Assembly (NCBI GenBank): GCA_009777335.1
Contig: WRMC01000004.1
Span: 84,874 to 148,873, forward strand
Direction of reading: 5' to 3'
DNA: 64,000 nt
DNA from: Treponema sp.
GTDB lineage: Bacteria; Spirochaetota; Spirochaetia; Treponematales; Breznakiellaceae
In this document: piece by piece, positions 1-8,599 of the stretch
Numbering within the stretch: position 1 is the stretch's first letter
Layout: each line of letters opens with the position of its first letter
Notes under the pieces: model-generated
What the model was told of the DNA's origin: nothing
Seen by the model: the letters and a program-made list of their open reading frames with translations, nothing else
The model's database searches: none
Made by a program: the position numbers and the translations under genes

Positions 1-76
1 CTCACGGCGGCACAGAGGACACGGAGGGGGGTAGCATAACTACCTCTTCCCTCTGTGCCTCTGCGAGCTCCGTGAG
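1..76. repeat. Long intergenic inverted repeat (hairpin)
   Basis: The first 76 bases fold back on themselves: CTCACGG (1-7) pairs with CCGTGAG (70-76), GGCACAGAGG (9-18) pairs with CCTCTGTGCC (50-59), and GTAG (32-35) pairs with CTAC (40-43) around a short loop. It lies 15 bp beyond the stop of the minus-strand lipoprotein gene, so it could end that transcript, although no T-tract follows on that strand. The length and near-symmetry also fit a dispersed intergenic palindrome of the REP/MITE type, which one window cannot test. Confidence 0.6.
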
Positions 77-90
77 AGCTAAGGTTCTTA

Positions 91-1431
91 TTAGGGCCCG
101 TCGGTGACGGTGATTACCGCGTCCGCACTCTCCCAATTAAATGCTATATCACTTGCGTCTCTTTCTGTGACTATCACTGTTATGGTATGGGATCCCACAA
201 TCATGAAGTCGATATGCTTGAAGTCCAGGGTGATGGAACTTCCGGTTTCCCCAGAAATAGCTGACCCATCTTCATAAAGCCACTCAAATGTCGGGTTTGC
301 ATAATCACCCGCATTGTCAATTGTGATAGTTACCGATATGGTGGCAGTATTCCGATCATAGGAGGTGACAAACCCTACTAATTGTGGTGGTTTGGGATCG
401 GTATAATCTAATTCTATTACTACCTTAAGTTCATCCACCGCTTTCCATTCTGCATAGAGGGAAGTATTACCGATGACCACATCGCCGCCAGTACCAAAGA
501 CCCATGCTGTTCCGTCCAACAGGGCATTCCTGAACCAACCATTTAAGAATAGGTTACTATTATCTCTGTTCACGATTCCAGTTGGTGCAGTTAAGGTACT
601 TCCGTGTATAATGTTGCCAGCGGTAGCTGCAACAGTGGTAGAATCGACTGCATCATTGTAATAATACGTTACAATGTATTCGTTAGCCTTCAAGACTGGC
701 AGTGCCTTATCGTATGAAGATATAAGACCTCCGTAAACATGGAGGATGAAAACCACCGTAACGCTTTTATACCCTGACCTGGCCAGATCTATTTCTACCC
801 GATAGAACCCTGCAACAAGGGTTCTTTCATCGTCTGCATTACCACCAGTACGTAAATCCACATCCACTTGGCTTTGCCCCTGGGCCCTTAATGGCATGAT
901 CCGCATGAAGGCGGTTGATAAGGCATCACCCCCAGTTGGTAAGGTAATGTCCCATTCAAAGGTTCCTGTACCGGTGCCGGTAACGATCTCCCGGAGGATC
1001 ACTGTGGTACTGCCCCCTGTCCCTCCCTGTACATTAACACCTTCTGTGATTCCATATGCCACTGCTTCGGTACCAATCATTGCTACGACCTCTACATCAT
1101 ATGTTCCTGGCGGCACTAAAATCGGATCGTTAGAGGTGTAACCGTTTTCTGTTATTGTTGTTGATGTGCCAGCAAGGGTAAGGATCACATTGAATGCATC
1201 AATTTCATTTATATCTGGGACATCCGGTCGTACGGTGGACCTGCCCACTGCATCCCTAAGGTTCAACCGTATATAGCCCATCCCGTTTAAGCCGTCTACC
1301 TGGTAGGAGCGGTTTTCTTGGTTCTCTATAACCAGGGTCCCGTCCTGGGGGTTTACGCAGCCCAGGATGAGGAGGGTCCCCAGGACCAGGGCGATGGTGC
1401 CCAGGGTGTAAAAGCCGAATTTCTTTTTCAT
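91..1431 (-). CDS. Lipoprotein with an InlB/Flg_new-type repeat and a C-terminal Ig-like domain
   Basis: A 446-residue protein with an N-terminal signal and a lipobox LLILGC at about residues 20-25, so it is probably a lipidated envelope protein. Residues ~250-335 match the Listeria-Bacteroides repeat pattern (PF09479): a YIVTYYYND start, a central NGWFRN, and the closing SLYAEW. The last ~90 residues (FEWLYEDGS, HTITVIVT) look like a PKD/Ig-like beta-sandwich. The middle is rich in Thr/Gly and is probably beta structure. It starts 27 bp downstream of the next lipoprotein gene on the same strand, so they are likely co-transcribed. The function is unknown; surface adhesion or scaffolding is inference from domain type. 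Confidence 0.8.
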   Translation of the reverse strand: MKKKFGFYTLGTIALVLGTLLILGCVNPQDGTLVIENQENRSYQVDGLNGMGYIRLNLRDAVGRSTVRPDVPDINEIDAFNVILTLAGTSTTITENGYTSNDPILVPPGTYDVEVVAMIGTEAVAYGITEGVNVQGGTGGSTTVILREIVTGTGTGTFEWDITLPTGGDALSTAFMRIMPLRAQGQSQVDVDLRTGGNADDERTLVAGFYRVEIDLARSGYKSVTVVFILHVYGGLISSYDKALPVLKANEYIVTYYYNDAVDSTTVAATAGNIIHGSTLTAPTGIVNRDNSNLFLNGWFRNALLDGTAWVFGTGGDVVIGNTSLYAEWKAVDELKVVIELDYTDPKPPQLVGFVTSYDRNTATISVTITIDNAGDYANPTFEWLYEDGSAISGETGSSITLDFKHIDFMIVGSHTITVIVTERDASDIAFNWESADAVITVTDGP

Positions 1432-1458
1432 GTTGTAATCTCCTTCTTGTTATATCCC

Positions 1459-2643
1459 CTAGGGGGAAACTGTTACTCTCATGGTGGTGGAGTAGGGTAC
1501 CCCGGCCCGGGAGGCGATGACTGTCAGGTCATAGACCCCTATCATCCCATAGGCTGGAAGGGCAAAGGACATGGCGAAGAACTCTCCTTCGGATGTCTTT
1601 TGTCCGTCTACATACCATTCTATCCCGTCGGTATCGAAGTTGTCAAACTCCACCGCATTGTTCACCATAAAATACAGGGTTCCTGGACCCTGTCCCGGGG
1701 TATGGTGCAGCCCCGTATAGCTGACCACCGGAGACCTGTCGCTGAAGTCAAACTCCACGTCCACCGATAGGGAGGTCCCGGTAATCTGGACTCCTAGATA
1801 CGCAAAGTTGCTCACTCCTCCTTCATTGTTATATTCTAATATAATATAGTCCCCGTTTCCATCGGCGGGCAGGAAGGGTACCAGGCTCATCCCCCCCAGA
1901 TAGGCTGGGTTGGGGGTCCCCCGGTACTGGTAGATCCCTACATCCTTGGATGGCACGGGAAAACTGTGCACATAATTGCTATTTATAATGGAAGTAAGGG
2001 TACCGCTCCCCCCGGCCAGGTTAAAATAGCCCGAGACCCGGGACATATAGCCCCAGTTTCGGGGCCCCTGCCGGGGGACCAGCATGACTTCGTAGCGCTT
2101 TTCCGGGTCTACCAGGGGGGCCAGGTTGATGTAGAGATCCTGGTCGGCCCTGGCCAGGTTGATGCGGCCCCCCATGACGGCGGAGGCACTGCCCGGCTGG
2201 GCCGCGGGGAGCAGGCCCCCGGGCTCCAGGGTGATATAGCTAATGCTGGTCCCATCGGGATAAAGGGCCCTGGCGGGTCTTACCCTATAGGTATGGTCGT
2301 TGTTCAGGTTGAGGATCAGCCCCGAAGCGGCCCGGTCTATGCCCCCCAGGTCCAAAAAACGGGTCCCCCCGGCGGTGACATAGCTATAGCCCAGGGAGAC
2401 CCCCGCGGGGTTTAGCTCTTCTACCATGTAGTAGCTGTCCCCCCTTAATCCCGTTATCCTGCCATTCCCCGCCCTTAGATGCCGGTCATCGCTTAGGTCT
2501 ATCAGGTTAACCTGTCCCTGTCTGGCGGTAATAATATCCTGCACTGCCTCGTCGTTCAGCAGGGGTTCCAGGTTTGCGGGCATTACACAGGCAGAGAGGA
2601 ATAGGATACATCCAGCCCAGGCTAGCGAGACGAGTTTGTGCAT
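1459..2643 (-). CDS. Hypothetical lipoprotein
   Basis: A 394-residue protein beginning MHKLVSLAWAG with a lipobox LFLSAC near residue 19, followed by a mature region of mostly beta-type sequence without a family I recognise. The C-terminal ~100 residues (GIEWYVDG, GVYDLTVIAS) resemble the Ig-like C-terminus of the downstream lipoprotein, suggesting the two are related surface proteins. It is the upstream member of a two-gene minus-strand unit. It diverges from the DUF4105 gene, leaving about 90 bp for both promoters. Confidence 0.75.
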   Translation of the reverse strand: MHKLVSLAWAGCILFLSACVMPANLEPLLNDEAVQDIITARQGQVNLIDLSDDRHLRAGNGRITGLRGDSYYMVEELNPAGVSLGYSYVTAGGTRFLDLGGIDRAASGLILNLNNDHTYRVRPARALYPDGTSISYITLEPGGLLPAAQPGSASAVMGGRINLARADQDLYINLAPLVDPEKRYEVMLVPRQGPRNWGYMSRVSGYFNLAGGSGTLTSIINSNYVHSFPVPSKDVGIYQYRGTPNPAYLGGMSLVPFLPADGNGDYIILEYNNEGGVSNFAYLGVQITGTSLSVDVEFDFSDRSPVVSYTGLHHTPGQGPGTLYFMVNNAVEFDNFDTDGIEWYVDGQKTSEGEFFAMSFALPAYGMIGVYDLTVIASRAGVPYSTTMRVTVSP

Positions 2644-2734
2644 CTTAACTATAAATATACAACATTTTCATCGTATTGGCAAAAAGCCGAATCTTTTGTA
2701 CCCTCTTTTTTATGAATTCAACCCGGGAGGATCT

Positions 2735-4021
2735 ATGAGGCCCCCTTCTATACCCAAGATCCCTCTCTTCCTCCTCTTCTTGCTTTTTTTAGGGGCCCTC
2801 TCTACTCCCCTTGGGGCCCAGGACCAGTTTACCGGCCGGGGGGATGACCTGGTCTTACGGCTGGCGGTCATAGGCCCCGGGAACGAACTCTACTTTTGGT
2901 GGGGCCACATAGGCCTGGTGGTAGAGGATATGCGGACCGGGGAGGAGCTTTTCTTTGACTGGGGGGTCTTTTCCTTCGATAACGAGAATTTTTTTACCAA
3001 TTTTACCATGGGAAGGCTCATTTATAGCTGCTATGTGAGCCCCGCGGACTGGAATTACCGGGGTTATATTAATACCAACAGGGATATCACCCTCTATACC
3101 CTGGATTTAGACCCCGAACGGAAGGAAGAGGTCCTCCGCCGGGCGGCGATCAACATGCTCCCCGAAAACCGGGACTACAACTACCACCATTTTGATGATA
3201 ACTGCGCCACCCGGATTAGGGATCTTCTGGATATAGCCCTGGAGGGCCGCTTTTTCGAGGCCTATGGCCAGATGCCCAGCCAATTTACCCTGCGCCAGCA
3301 GGTCCGGCGCCACACCTGGTTTAACCCCCTGGTCGACTGGGCCCTGAGCTTCTGGATGGGCCAGAGGATAGACCGACCCATCACCGTCTGGGATGACATG
3401 TTCCTCCCCTCAGAAATAGGCAGAAGGGCCCTGGAGTTTTCCTACACCGATAATTCCGGCCGGCAGCGGCCCCTGGTAAGCTCTGTAGAGGTGATCTATG
3501 CCTCCCAGGGCCGTCCTGTGGTCCGGGAGATCCCCCGGCCCCAGGGGCCCCAGCAGCTCATCGGTAGCCTTGTCTTTTCGGCCCTCCTTCTGGGTTTTTA
3601 CAAGTACCGGGGGGGGACCCTGGCCTTTCGAAGGACCCTGGGCCTTACCCAGGCCAGCCTGGGGCTCTTCTTCGGTATCGCCGGGACCATGCTGGCCTTT
3701 ATGATGGCCCTTACCGACCATGACTACACCTACGAAAATGCCAATATCCTCTTTGTAAACCCCCTCTTTATTGCCTCCATCCCCTTAGGTTTACGCCTAG
3801 CCTTTAACAGGGACGAAGATAAACGGCAGGGGGCCCTTAAAATCTCCCTTGTTTTTTGGATCTATCTGGCCGCTGCGGGGCTCATCAGTATGCTGATACG
3901 GCTTTTTCCCCCCTTCTACCAACAGAACCAGGATAGCCAGGCCATGATCATCCCCGCTGCCCTGGCCCTGGCCCTGGTCTATTACTGGCTCACCAGGGGC
4001 CGGGAACCCCCTGAGCCCTAG
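2735..4021 (+). CDS. DUF4105 (Lnb N-terminal periplasmic domain) membrane protein
   Basis: The ORF is open from 2636, but the ATG at 2735 has a clear GGGAGG ribosome site 5 bp before it and starts a good signal peptide ending in LGAQ, giving 428 residues. The periplasmic part carries the DUF4105 hallmarks: a WWGHIGL motif and the DDNCATRIRD motif with invariant Asn/Cys/Arg. The C-terminal half has four or five hydrophobic segments (LIGSLVFSALLLGF, GLFFGIAGTMLAFM, ISLVFWIYLAAAGL, IIPAALALALVYY), so it is anchored in the inner membrane. DUF4105 proteins resemble cysteine peptidase/amidase folds, but the reaction is not known. It is first of a four-gene plus-strand run. Confidence 0.8.
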   Translation: MRPPSIPKIPLFLLFLLFLGALSTPLGAQDQFTGRGDDLVLRLAVIGPGNELYFWWGHIGLVVEDMRTGEELFFDWGVFSFDNENFFTNFTMGRLIYSCYVSPADWNYRGYINTNRDITLYTLDLDPERKEEVLRRAAINMLPENRDYNYHHFDDNCATRIRDLLDIALEGRFFEAYGQMPSQFTLRQQVRRHTWFNPLVDWALSFWMGQRIDRPITVWDDMFLPSEIGRRALEFSYTDNSGRQRPLVSSVEVIYASQGRPVVREIPRPQGPQQLIGSLVFSALLLGFYKYRGGTLAFRRTLGLTQASLGLFFGIAGTMLAFMMALTDHDYTYENANILFVNPLFIASIPLGLRLAFNRDEDKRQGALKISLVFWIYLAAAGLISMLIRLFPPFYQQNQDSQAMIIPAALALALVYYWLTRGREPPEP

Positions 4022-4023
4022 CA

Positions 4024-5022
4024 ATGCGGCCCTCCTCTGGCTATACTGGTCCCATGGGGCGCCGCCTTTTCTTCATTCTCTGTGTATGTTCCCTCTCCCA
4101 CCTTCCTGCCCAGGATGGTTTTTGGGAATGGACGCCCCTGGAACCGGGGGAGGGGATCATCCCCCTCTACCTGCTTCTGGAAGAGGCCGCTGAAGCCCAG
4201 GGGGGCCATAACCCCTGGCGGCCCGACTGGCCCCTGAGCCTCCCCCCCGACGCCTTTTCCCTGACGGTCCCCTTTAGCCGCATAGCCCTGGGGGGGGATG
4301 ATTATGTCCTGGAATTACGATTCGACAGCCTGGGAAGGCTCCTGGCCTTTCCCCTTAGCTTAAAGGGCCGGATGGCCCAGGTAAGCCTTGCTTACCGGGA
4401 CTATGCCGGGGAGATAGCAGATATCGAGGTTTTCTTTAGCTTCGAAGAAGAACCCTACTATTTTGAGTTCCTGGAGCACATAGCAGAGGTGGAGGCCTTG
4501 ATCAGGGTAGAGCAGGGGGATTACTGGTTTTTCGTTACCATCCATTGGGGCCTTAACGAGGTGATAGAAACCTGGTATGACGAAATCGGAAATGCCCTGG
4601 GGGCCTATCTTTATTCCCTGATAGAGGTCCAGGGAAGGCCCCGGCTGAGACAGCAGAGGGAACTCAACCCCCTTATGGAAGGCTCCCCCTTTACCCGTCA
4701 CTACGACAGCTGGGGTCTTATCTCAGAGCTCGAGGGACCCGGCGGGACCTCCCGGGTCCTTTATTATAGGGATAATCTCCCCCGGTTTTGGGAAGCCTCC
4801 GGCATCCCCCTTACCCTCCAGTGGGACGGGCAGGACCGGCTGGTGCGGCTCTGGTCCGATGCACCGGGGGTCCTGGGGGCCCTGGACTACCGCTATGAGT
4901 ACCGGGATGACCCCCGGGGAAACTGGTCAGAGCGCCGTGAAATTAGAATGATCCCCTCCATGGGGGTCCTGGTTCCCTCGGCGGGGCCGGTCCACTGGCG
5001 CATGGTGGAGTATGCCCCATGA
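4024..5022 (+). CDS. Hypothetical secreted protein
   Basis: A 332-residue protein whose first methionine lies 2 bp after the upstream stop. A second ATG at 4054 (MGRRLFFILCVC) would give a more typical signal peptide, and neither start has a strong ribosome site, so the start is uncertain. After cleavage near LPAQDG the protein is rich in Trp, Tyr and acidic residues and contains repeated YYRD/YEYRDD-like strands, reminiscent of RHS/YD-type beta repeats in its second half, but I do not claim that family. Its stop overlaps the next gene by ATGA, so translation is coupled. Confidence 0.7.
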   Translation: MRPSSGYTGPMGRRLFFILCVCSLSHLPAQDGFWEWTPLEPGEGIIPLYLLLEEAAEAQGGHNPWRPDWPLSLPPDAFSLTVPFSRIALGGDDYVLELRFDSLGRLLAFPLSLKGRMAQVSLAYRDYAGEIADIEVFFSFEEEPYYFEFLEHIAEVEALIRVEQGDYWFFVTIHWGLNEVIETWYDEIGNALGAYLYSLIEVQGRPRLRQQRELNPLMEGSPFTRHYDSWGLISELEGPGGTSRVLYYRDNLPRFWEASGIPLTLQWDGQDRLVRLWSDAPGVLGALDYRYEYRDDPRGNWSERREIRMIPSMGVLVPSAGPVHWRMVEYAP

Positions 5023-5297
5023 GCCTCTCAACCGATTGGAAGGAGATCACCTACCAAAAAACCTTTGACCAGGAACTGGCGGGTCTTGAGCGCCGCCGGG
5101 AGCGGGACCCCCGCTGTACCATCGAAGACATCCAGGGGGTCTTAAAGCATCTTTACATCAAAGACGGCGGAGACGGCCTGGGCCGGGGGGAAGTCCAGGA
5201 ACTTCAGATGGCCGCAACCCTGGCGGCCCATGAGTATTTTATTGCCCAATGGGAGGCAGAAATAAAAGAAGCCAAAGAAAAACCACATAAGGAGTAG
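5019..5297 (+). CDS. Small conserved-type hypothetical protein
   Basis: A 92-residue, highly charged cytoplasmic protein (no signal or membrane segment) that begins in an ATGA overlap with the secreted protein gene. The middle (CTIEDIQGVLKHLYIKDG) and the helical C-terminus rich in Glu/Lys suggest a small all-alpha protein. I do not recognise a family. The tight spacing on both sides (4-bp overlap upstream, 3-bp gap to the PPIase gene) says it is a real coding gene in this operon. Confidence 0.65.
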   Translation: MSLSTDWKEITYQKTFDQELAGLERRRERDPRCTIEDIQGVLKHLYIKDGGDGLGRGEVQELQMAATLAAHEYFIAQWEAEIKEAKEKPHKE

Positions 5298-5300
5298 GAC

Positions 5301-5579
5301 ATGGAATGGAGAGCAAGTCATATTTTAGTCAGCGACCGGGCCCTGGCGGCGGACTTATTGCAGAAGATTAAACAGGGAGCATCCTTTGAGGATCTGGCCC
5401 GGCAGCATTCAAGCTGTCCCTCCAAGTCTTCCGGGGGAGACCTGGGCTGGTTTGGCCCCGGCAAGATGGTGGCCCCCTTCGAAGCGGCGGTCAAGCAGCT
5501 TGGGGCCGGCTCGGTGGGGGACATAGTCCAGACCCAGTTTGGCTACCACCTGATTAAGTGCACCGGAAAAAGGGACTAA
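5301..5579 (+). CDS. Parvulin-type peptidyl-prolyl cis-trans isomerase
   Basis: At 92 residues this is a stand-alone PpiC/parvulin domain. It has the family landmarks in order: ASHILV at the N-terminus, FEDLARQHSSCPS, the GGDLGWFGPG motif, MVAPFEAAV and the closing TQFGYHLIKC. It has no signal peptide, so it should act in the cytoplasm catalysing prolyl isomerisation during folding, like E. coli PpiC. It is the last gene of the plus-strand run and its stop overlaps the stop of the UPF0178 gene on the other strand. Confidence 0.93.
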   Translation: MEWRASHILVSDRALAADLLQKIKQGASFEDLARQHSSCPSKSSGGDLGWFGPGKMVAPFEAAVKQLGAGSVGDIVQTQFGYHLIKCTGKRD

Positions 5580-6037
5580 CCCTTTAAGAGCCGGCTTAGC
5601 TCCCGGTCCAGACCCTGGGCCAGGGCTTGCTGATCTTTTTTCTCGTAGGATGGGGTCCTCTCAAAATCCAGGCCCTGTTCTGCCAGGCCCACGGTAAAAT
5701 CCCGCAGGGACCTTAGCTGGCGGATATTCTCCCTCGTAAAAACCCGTCCCCGGTCATCCAGGACATCGACCCCCTGGTCTACCAGCCGCTCTGCCAGGGG
5801 CAGGTCCCTGGTGATAACCAGATCTCCGGGGCGGGCCAGCTCGACGATGCGGTCGTCGGCGCTTCCCTCCTGGGCGGAACAGTGTTCCATGCGAATCAGG
5901 TCCTTGGGGATAGAGTCGGGGTAGGGGATGGGCCGGTTGGCCGCATAGACCACGGGGACCTTTAATCGCACCGAGAACCGAAGGATCATGTCCCGGGCTA
6001 TCCGGGGACAGGAGTCTGCATCTAGGAGGATCTGCAT
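5576..6037 (-). CDS. UPF0178 (YaiI/YqxD) family protein
   Basis: A 153-residue protein that matches the YaiI/YqxD family through its whole length: the N-terminal LLDADSCP, the internal VYAANRPI, DDRIVELARPGDLVITRDLPLA, the DDRGRVFT segment and RSLRDFTVG. The aspartate pattern resembles PIN-like nuclease folds, but the family function is not established. It begins inside the end of the mannose-6-phosphate isomerase fusion gene (16-bp overlap), so it is probably read from the same minus-strand transcript. Confidence 0.9.
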   Translation of the reverse strand: MQILLDADSCPRIARDMILRFSVRLKVPVVYAANRPIPYPDSIPKDLIRMEHCSAQEGSADDRIVELARPGDLVITRDLPLAERLVDQGVDVLDDRGRVFTRENIRQLRSLRDFTVGLAEQGLDFERTPSYEKKDQQALAQGLDRELSRLLKG

Positions 6038-7608
6038 GCGGCGAGGTGGGCCCTAAAGGTTCCAGATAAGCTAAGGCTCCCCTCCAGCCCCGCAGAGATA
6101 AAGAGGGATTCCCCGGTTTGAAGGTCCAGTTCTTCTTCGCCGTTTTTAAGCTTTGCCTGGCCGGCACTAAGGAAGAGGATGGCCGCCCCCTTCTCGGGAT
6201 AGGGAAGCTCTTCACCCTTATTATGGATCACCGAAAGCTTAAATTCCGTAGCCGGGCTGGGGTAGCTGTAGCAGCGGGGGGCCGGGCTGGGAAGCTTTAG
6301 GACCTCCGGTTTATCGGCAGAAAAATCGAGGATCGCCAGCAGCTCACCAGTGTTTATATATTTGGGACTAAGGCCCCCCCGGATTACCGAATCGGAATCG
6401 GCCATGAGTTCCATGCCCATGCCGTGGATAAAGGCATGAAGCATCCCCGGGGCGATAAAGAGGGCCTCCCCTGGGGCCAGTTCGATGATGTTTAAAAAGA
6501 GGGGGGCCAGGACCGCGGCCTCACCGGGGTGGAGCCCCGCAAAGTAGGAAGAAAGGACCCATTCGTTTTTGTGTTCCGGGTACTCCCGCTCTAAGAGGGG
6601 GAGTTGATTTTTGATAAAGGGAGCCAGGGCCCTCTTGGCATTTTCATCCATGGCAAAGAGGCCTTCCAGAAGGGCCCTATGGGGATCATTCCCCTCTAAG
6701 CTGGCCAGGATCTGGACTATGCTGTTTTTTACCGGCCCGTCGCTCTTATAGATGAGCTTTGTAAGAAGTACCTTTATTTCGTCGGTATCTCTAAAGCCGC
6801 AGAGGGCCGCAAAGGGCTCCAGGGCACAGATAATTTCTGGTTTATGGTTCGGGTCCTTATAGGACCGCTCCGGGGCATCCAGGGCTATGCCCTCCTGGTT
6901 CTCCCGGTCAAAGCCCAGCCGGGCCTTTTCGAGGTTAGGGTGCACCTGGAGCGAAAGGGGCTTGGCGGCAGCTATCACCTTAAACAGGAAGGGGAGGGTT
7001 TCGTAGGTTTCGGAAGTTTCCCTTCCTAAATAGGTTTCGCCATTTTCTTTAATCAGGTCCGACAAGAGGGGCCCTTCTTCAGCCCCGGTGGTGCTTAACC
7101 GGGAGGGCCCGGCGGGGTTCACCCCCATCCACATCTCTGCCCAGGGGATGCGGCTTAAGTTTTTTTCTCCCATCAGGGAGGGGATCCATTCAGGAGATCC
7201 CCATTCATAATTTTTTATGGAGTTGTGGAGCTTAAAAACCTTCTGCCCCAGGGAGGGGGGCTTGGGCTCTGGGCCCGAAGGTGCTTCCGGGCTTGCTTGT
7301 ACTACATCGGAGACTGCTATATCACCGGGGACTATGGAATCCAAGAGGGAGATCATCCCCAGGGTTAGGCGTTCGGCCTCGGAGTTCTGATTTCCCGATT
7401 GGGGCAGGGAACCGGCTTTCTCCAGATCATCACAGAGTAAAAAGCCCGTCAGGACCGCCACTTTTAGGGGATCCTTTAGGCCCGAAAGACGCTGGACTTT
7501 TTCTATGGTCCCCCGGTATTTTTCCAGGAGCATGGCCAGATACTCTGCGTCCTGATCGGTAGAAATGCTAAAGTCGGTTCCCAGTATATCTATATGGAGA
7601 TTACTCAT
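6022..7608 (-). CDS. manA: ZapA-like domain fused to class I mannose-6-phosphate isomerase
   Basis: A 528-residue open frame with two recognisable parts. Residues 1-~90 look like ZapA, the FtsZ-ring bundling protein: IDILGTDFSI, then a coiled-coil-forming helix with DPLKVAVLTGFLLCDDLEKA. After a Pro/Ser-rich linker (~100-122), residues 123-528 form a full PMI type I domain that interconverts mannose-6-P and fructose-6-P: YEWGS, the zinc ligands in LSLQVHPN and HKPEIICAL, and PGMLHAFIHG. An internal ATG at residue 85 lies before the linker, so a separate ManA product is possible. The gene directly follows a ZapB-like coiled coil, which makes a division link plausible. See findings. Confidence 0.85.
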   Translation of the reverse strand: MSNLHIDILGTDFSISTDQDAEYLAMLLEKYRGTIEKVQRLSGLKDPLKVAVLTGFLLCDDLEKAGSLPQSGNQNSEAERLTLGMISLLDSIVPGDIAVSDVVQASPEAPSGPEPKPPSLGQKVFKLHNSIKNYEWGSPEWIPSLMGEKNLSRIPWAEMWMGVNPAGPSRLSTTGAEEGPLLSDLIKENGETYLGRETSETYETLPFLFKVIAAAKPLSLQVHPNLEKARLGFDRENQEGIALDAPERSYKDPNHKPEIICALEPFAALCGFRDTDEIKVLLTKLIYKSDGPVKNSIVQILASLEGNDPHRALLEGLFAMDENAKRALAPFIKNQLPLLEREYPEHKNEWVLSSYFAGLHPGEAAVLAPLFLNIIELAPGEALFIAPGMLHAFIHGMGMELMADSDSVIRGGLSPKYINTGELLAILDFSADKPEVLKLPSPAPRCYSYPSPATEFKLSVIHNKGEELPYPEKGAAILFLSAGQAKLKNGEEELDLQTGESLFISAGLEGSLSLSGTFRAHLAACRSS

Positions 7609-7614
7609 GGGCCT

Positions 7615-7989
7615 TTAAAAAATATCCAGTTCCCCATCTTCCTTCTCTTCGTCTTCGTCTTCCAGGAGCTCTAAAGGAGCTTCATCATCTTCTTCCAGGG
7701 GGGAAGGAGCCGAAGCAGCCTCTTCAAGAGAAGGGGATTCTTTTTGTGCAGTAGTATCCAGGGCGTCTTCGAACTGATTAAGGCGGGTCAGGGCCGAGAG
7801 GATTCCTTCCTCTATCCGGCTCTGCTCATCCTTAAAGCGCTGAATAAGGACCTCCAGTTCGCCGATCCGTTTTTGGTAGGAGTCGAGCCTTTCTTTTAAC
7901 TGTGAATTTTCGGCGGTAACTTTTTTTACATACTCAATGGTTCGGCTGACCTTTGATTCCAGCAGCTTTACCTGTTCGAGGCTTACCAT
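7615..7989 (-). CDS. ZapB-like coiled-coil protein
   Basis: A 124-residue protein. The first ~65 residues are a continuous coiled coil (VSLEQVKLLESKV, AENSQLKERLDSYQKRIGELEVLIQ), similar to the short division coiled-coil ZapB. The last ~45 residues are very acidic (LEEDDEAPLELLEDEDEEKED) and end in ELDIF. It sits 2 bp after rplT and 6 bp before the ZapA-fusion gene. The pairing with a ZapA domain supports a cell-division role, but that is inference; coiled coils are easy to mis-assign by similarity alone. Confidence 0.75.
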   Translation of the reverse strand: MVSLEQVKLLESKVSRTIEYVKKVTAENSQLKERLDSYQKRIGELEVLIQRFKDEQSRIEEGILSALTRLNQFEDALDTTAQKESPSLEEAASAPSPLEEDDEAPLELLEDEDEEKEDGELDIF

Positions 7990-7991
7990 TG

Positions 7992-8351
7992 TTAAGCTCC
8001 CAGGGCTGCTTTTGCCTGGGCGACCACGGCCTTAAAGGCCCCAGAGTCTTCTACGGCCAGGTGGGCCAGGGCCTTGCGGTTAATCGTAATCCCCGCCTTG
8101 CTGAGGCCGTTGATTAACCGTGAGTAGGTGAGCCCCTCGTCCCGGCAGGCCGCATTAATCCGGATGATCCAAAGGCGGCGGAAATTTCCCTTTCTGTCCT
8201 TTCGGTCCCGGTAGGCATGGGTAAGGGCATGGGTAACCGCATCTTTGGCGGCCTTATAGTTTGAATGCCTTCTGCCCCAGTAACCCTTGGCCAGTTTTAA
8301 TATTTTTTTGCGGCGGTTCTTTCGTTTTGAACTGTCTATTGCTCTTGCCAT
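7992..8351 (-). CDS. rplT: 50S ribosomal protein L20
   Basis: A 119-residue L20 of standard length, with the basic N-terminus [19 protein letters not shown] and the conserved [12 protein letters not shown] and [11 protein letters not shown] segments. L20 binds 23S rRNA early in large-subunit assembly. It is third in infC-rpmI-rplT, the usual bacterial order, where L20 commonly represses its own operon by binding mRNA; I did not identify such a site here. Confidence 0.97.
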   Translation of the reverse strand: MARAIDSSKRKNRRKKILKLAKGYWGRRHSNYKAAKDAVTHALTHAYRDRKDRKGNFRRLWIIRINAACRDEGLTYSRLINGLSKAGITINRKALAHLAVEDSGAFKAVVAQAKAALGA

Positions 8352-8385
8352 TGTACTAACTCCTTAAAAGTCCCGGATAAAACCC

Positions 8386-8586
8386 CTACCTGTAGGGCAT
8401 GAGGGTCTTTTTTATCGCCGCCGTATTATCAGCGGAGAGTATCCCGCTCTTTCTTAGTCTCCGCTTTCTTTTCGTTGACTTCTTGGTAAGAATGTGGCGG
8501 AGGTTTTGTTTTTTATATTTAACCTTTCCGGTTCCGGTATAGGAAAAACGCTTTGAAGCACTTTTCTTGGTCTTCATTTTAGGCAT
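8386..8586 (-). CDS. rpmI: 50S ribosomal protein L35
   Basis: A 66-residue L35 with the typical start [14 protein letters not shown] and the basic core [15 protein letters not shown], ending in IKKTLMPYR. It is a small protein of the large ribosomal subunit. It lies 13 bp downstream of infC and 34 bp upstream of rplT on the minus strand, so it belongs to the same operon. Confidence 0.97.
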   Translation of the reverse strand: MPKMKTKKSASKRFSYTGTGKVKYKKQNLRHILTKKSTKRKRRLRKSGILSADNTAAIKKTLMPYR

Positions 8587-8599
8587 GGTGCCGTCCTCG

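Noticed and set aside
2636-2734. N-terminal extension of the DUF4105 gene (start at 2636)
   Set aside because: It overlaps the divergent lipoprotein start and lacks a ribosome site; ATG 2735 has GGGAGG and a signal peptide.
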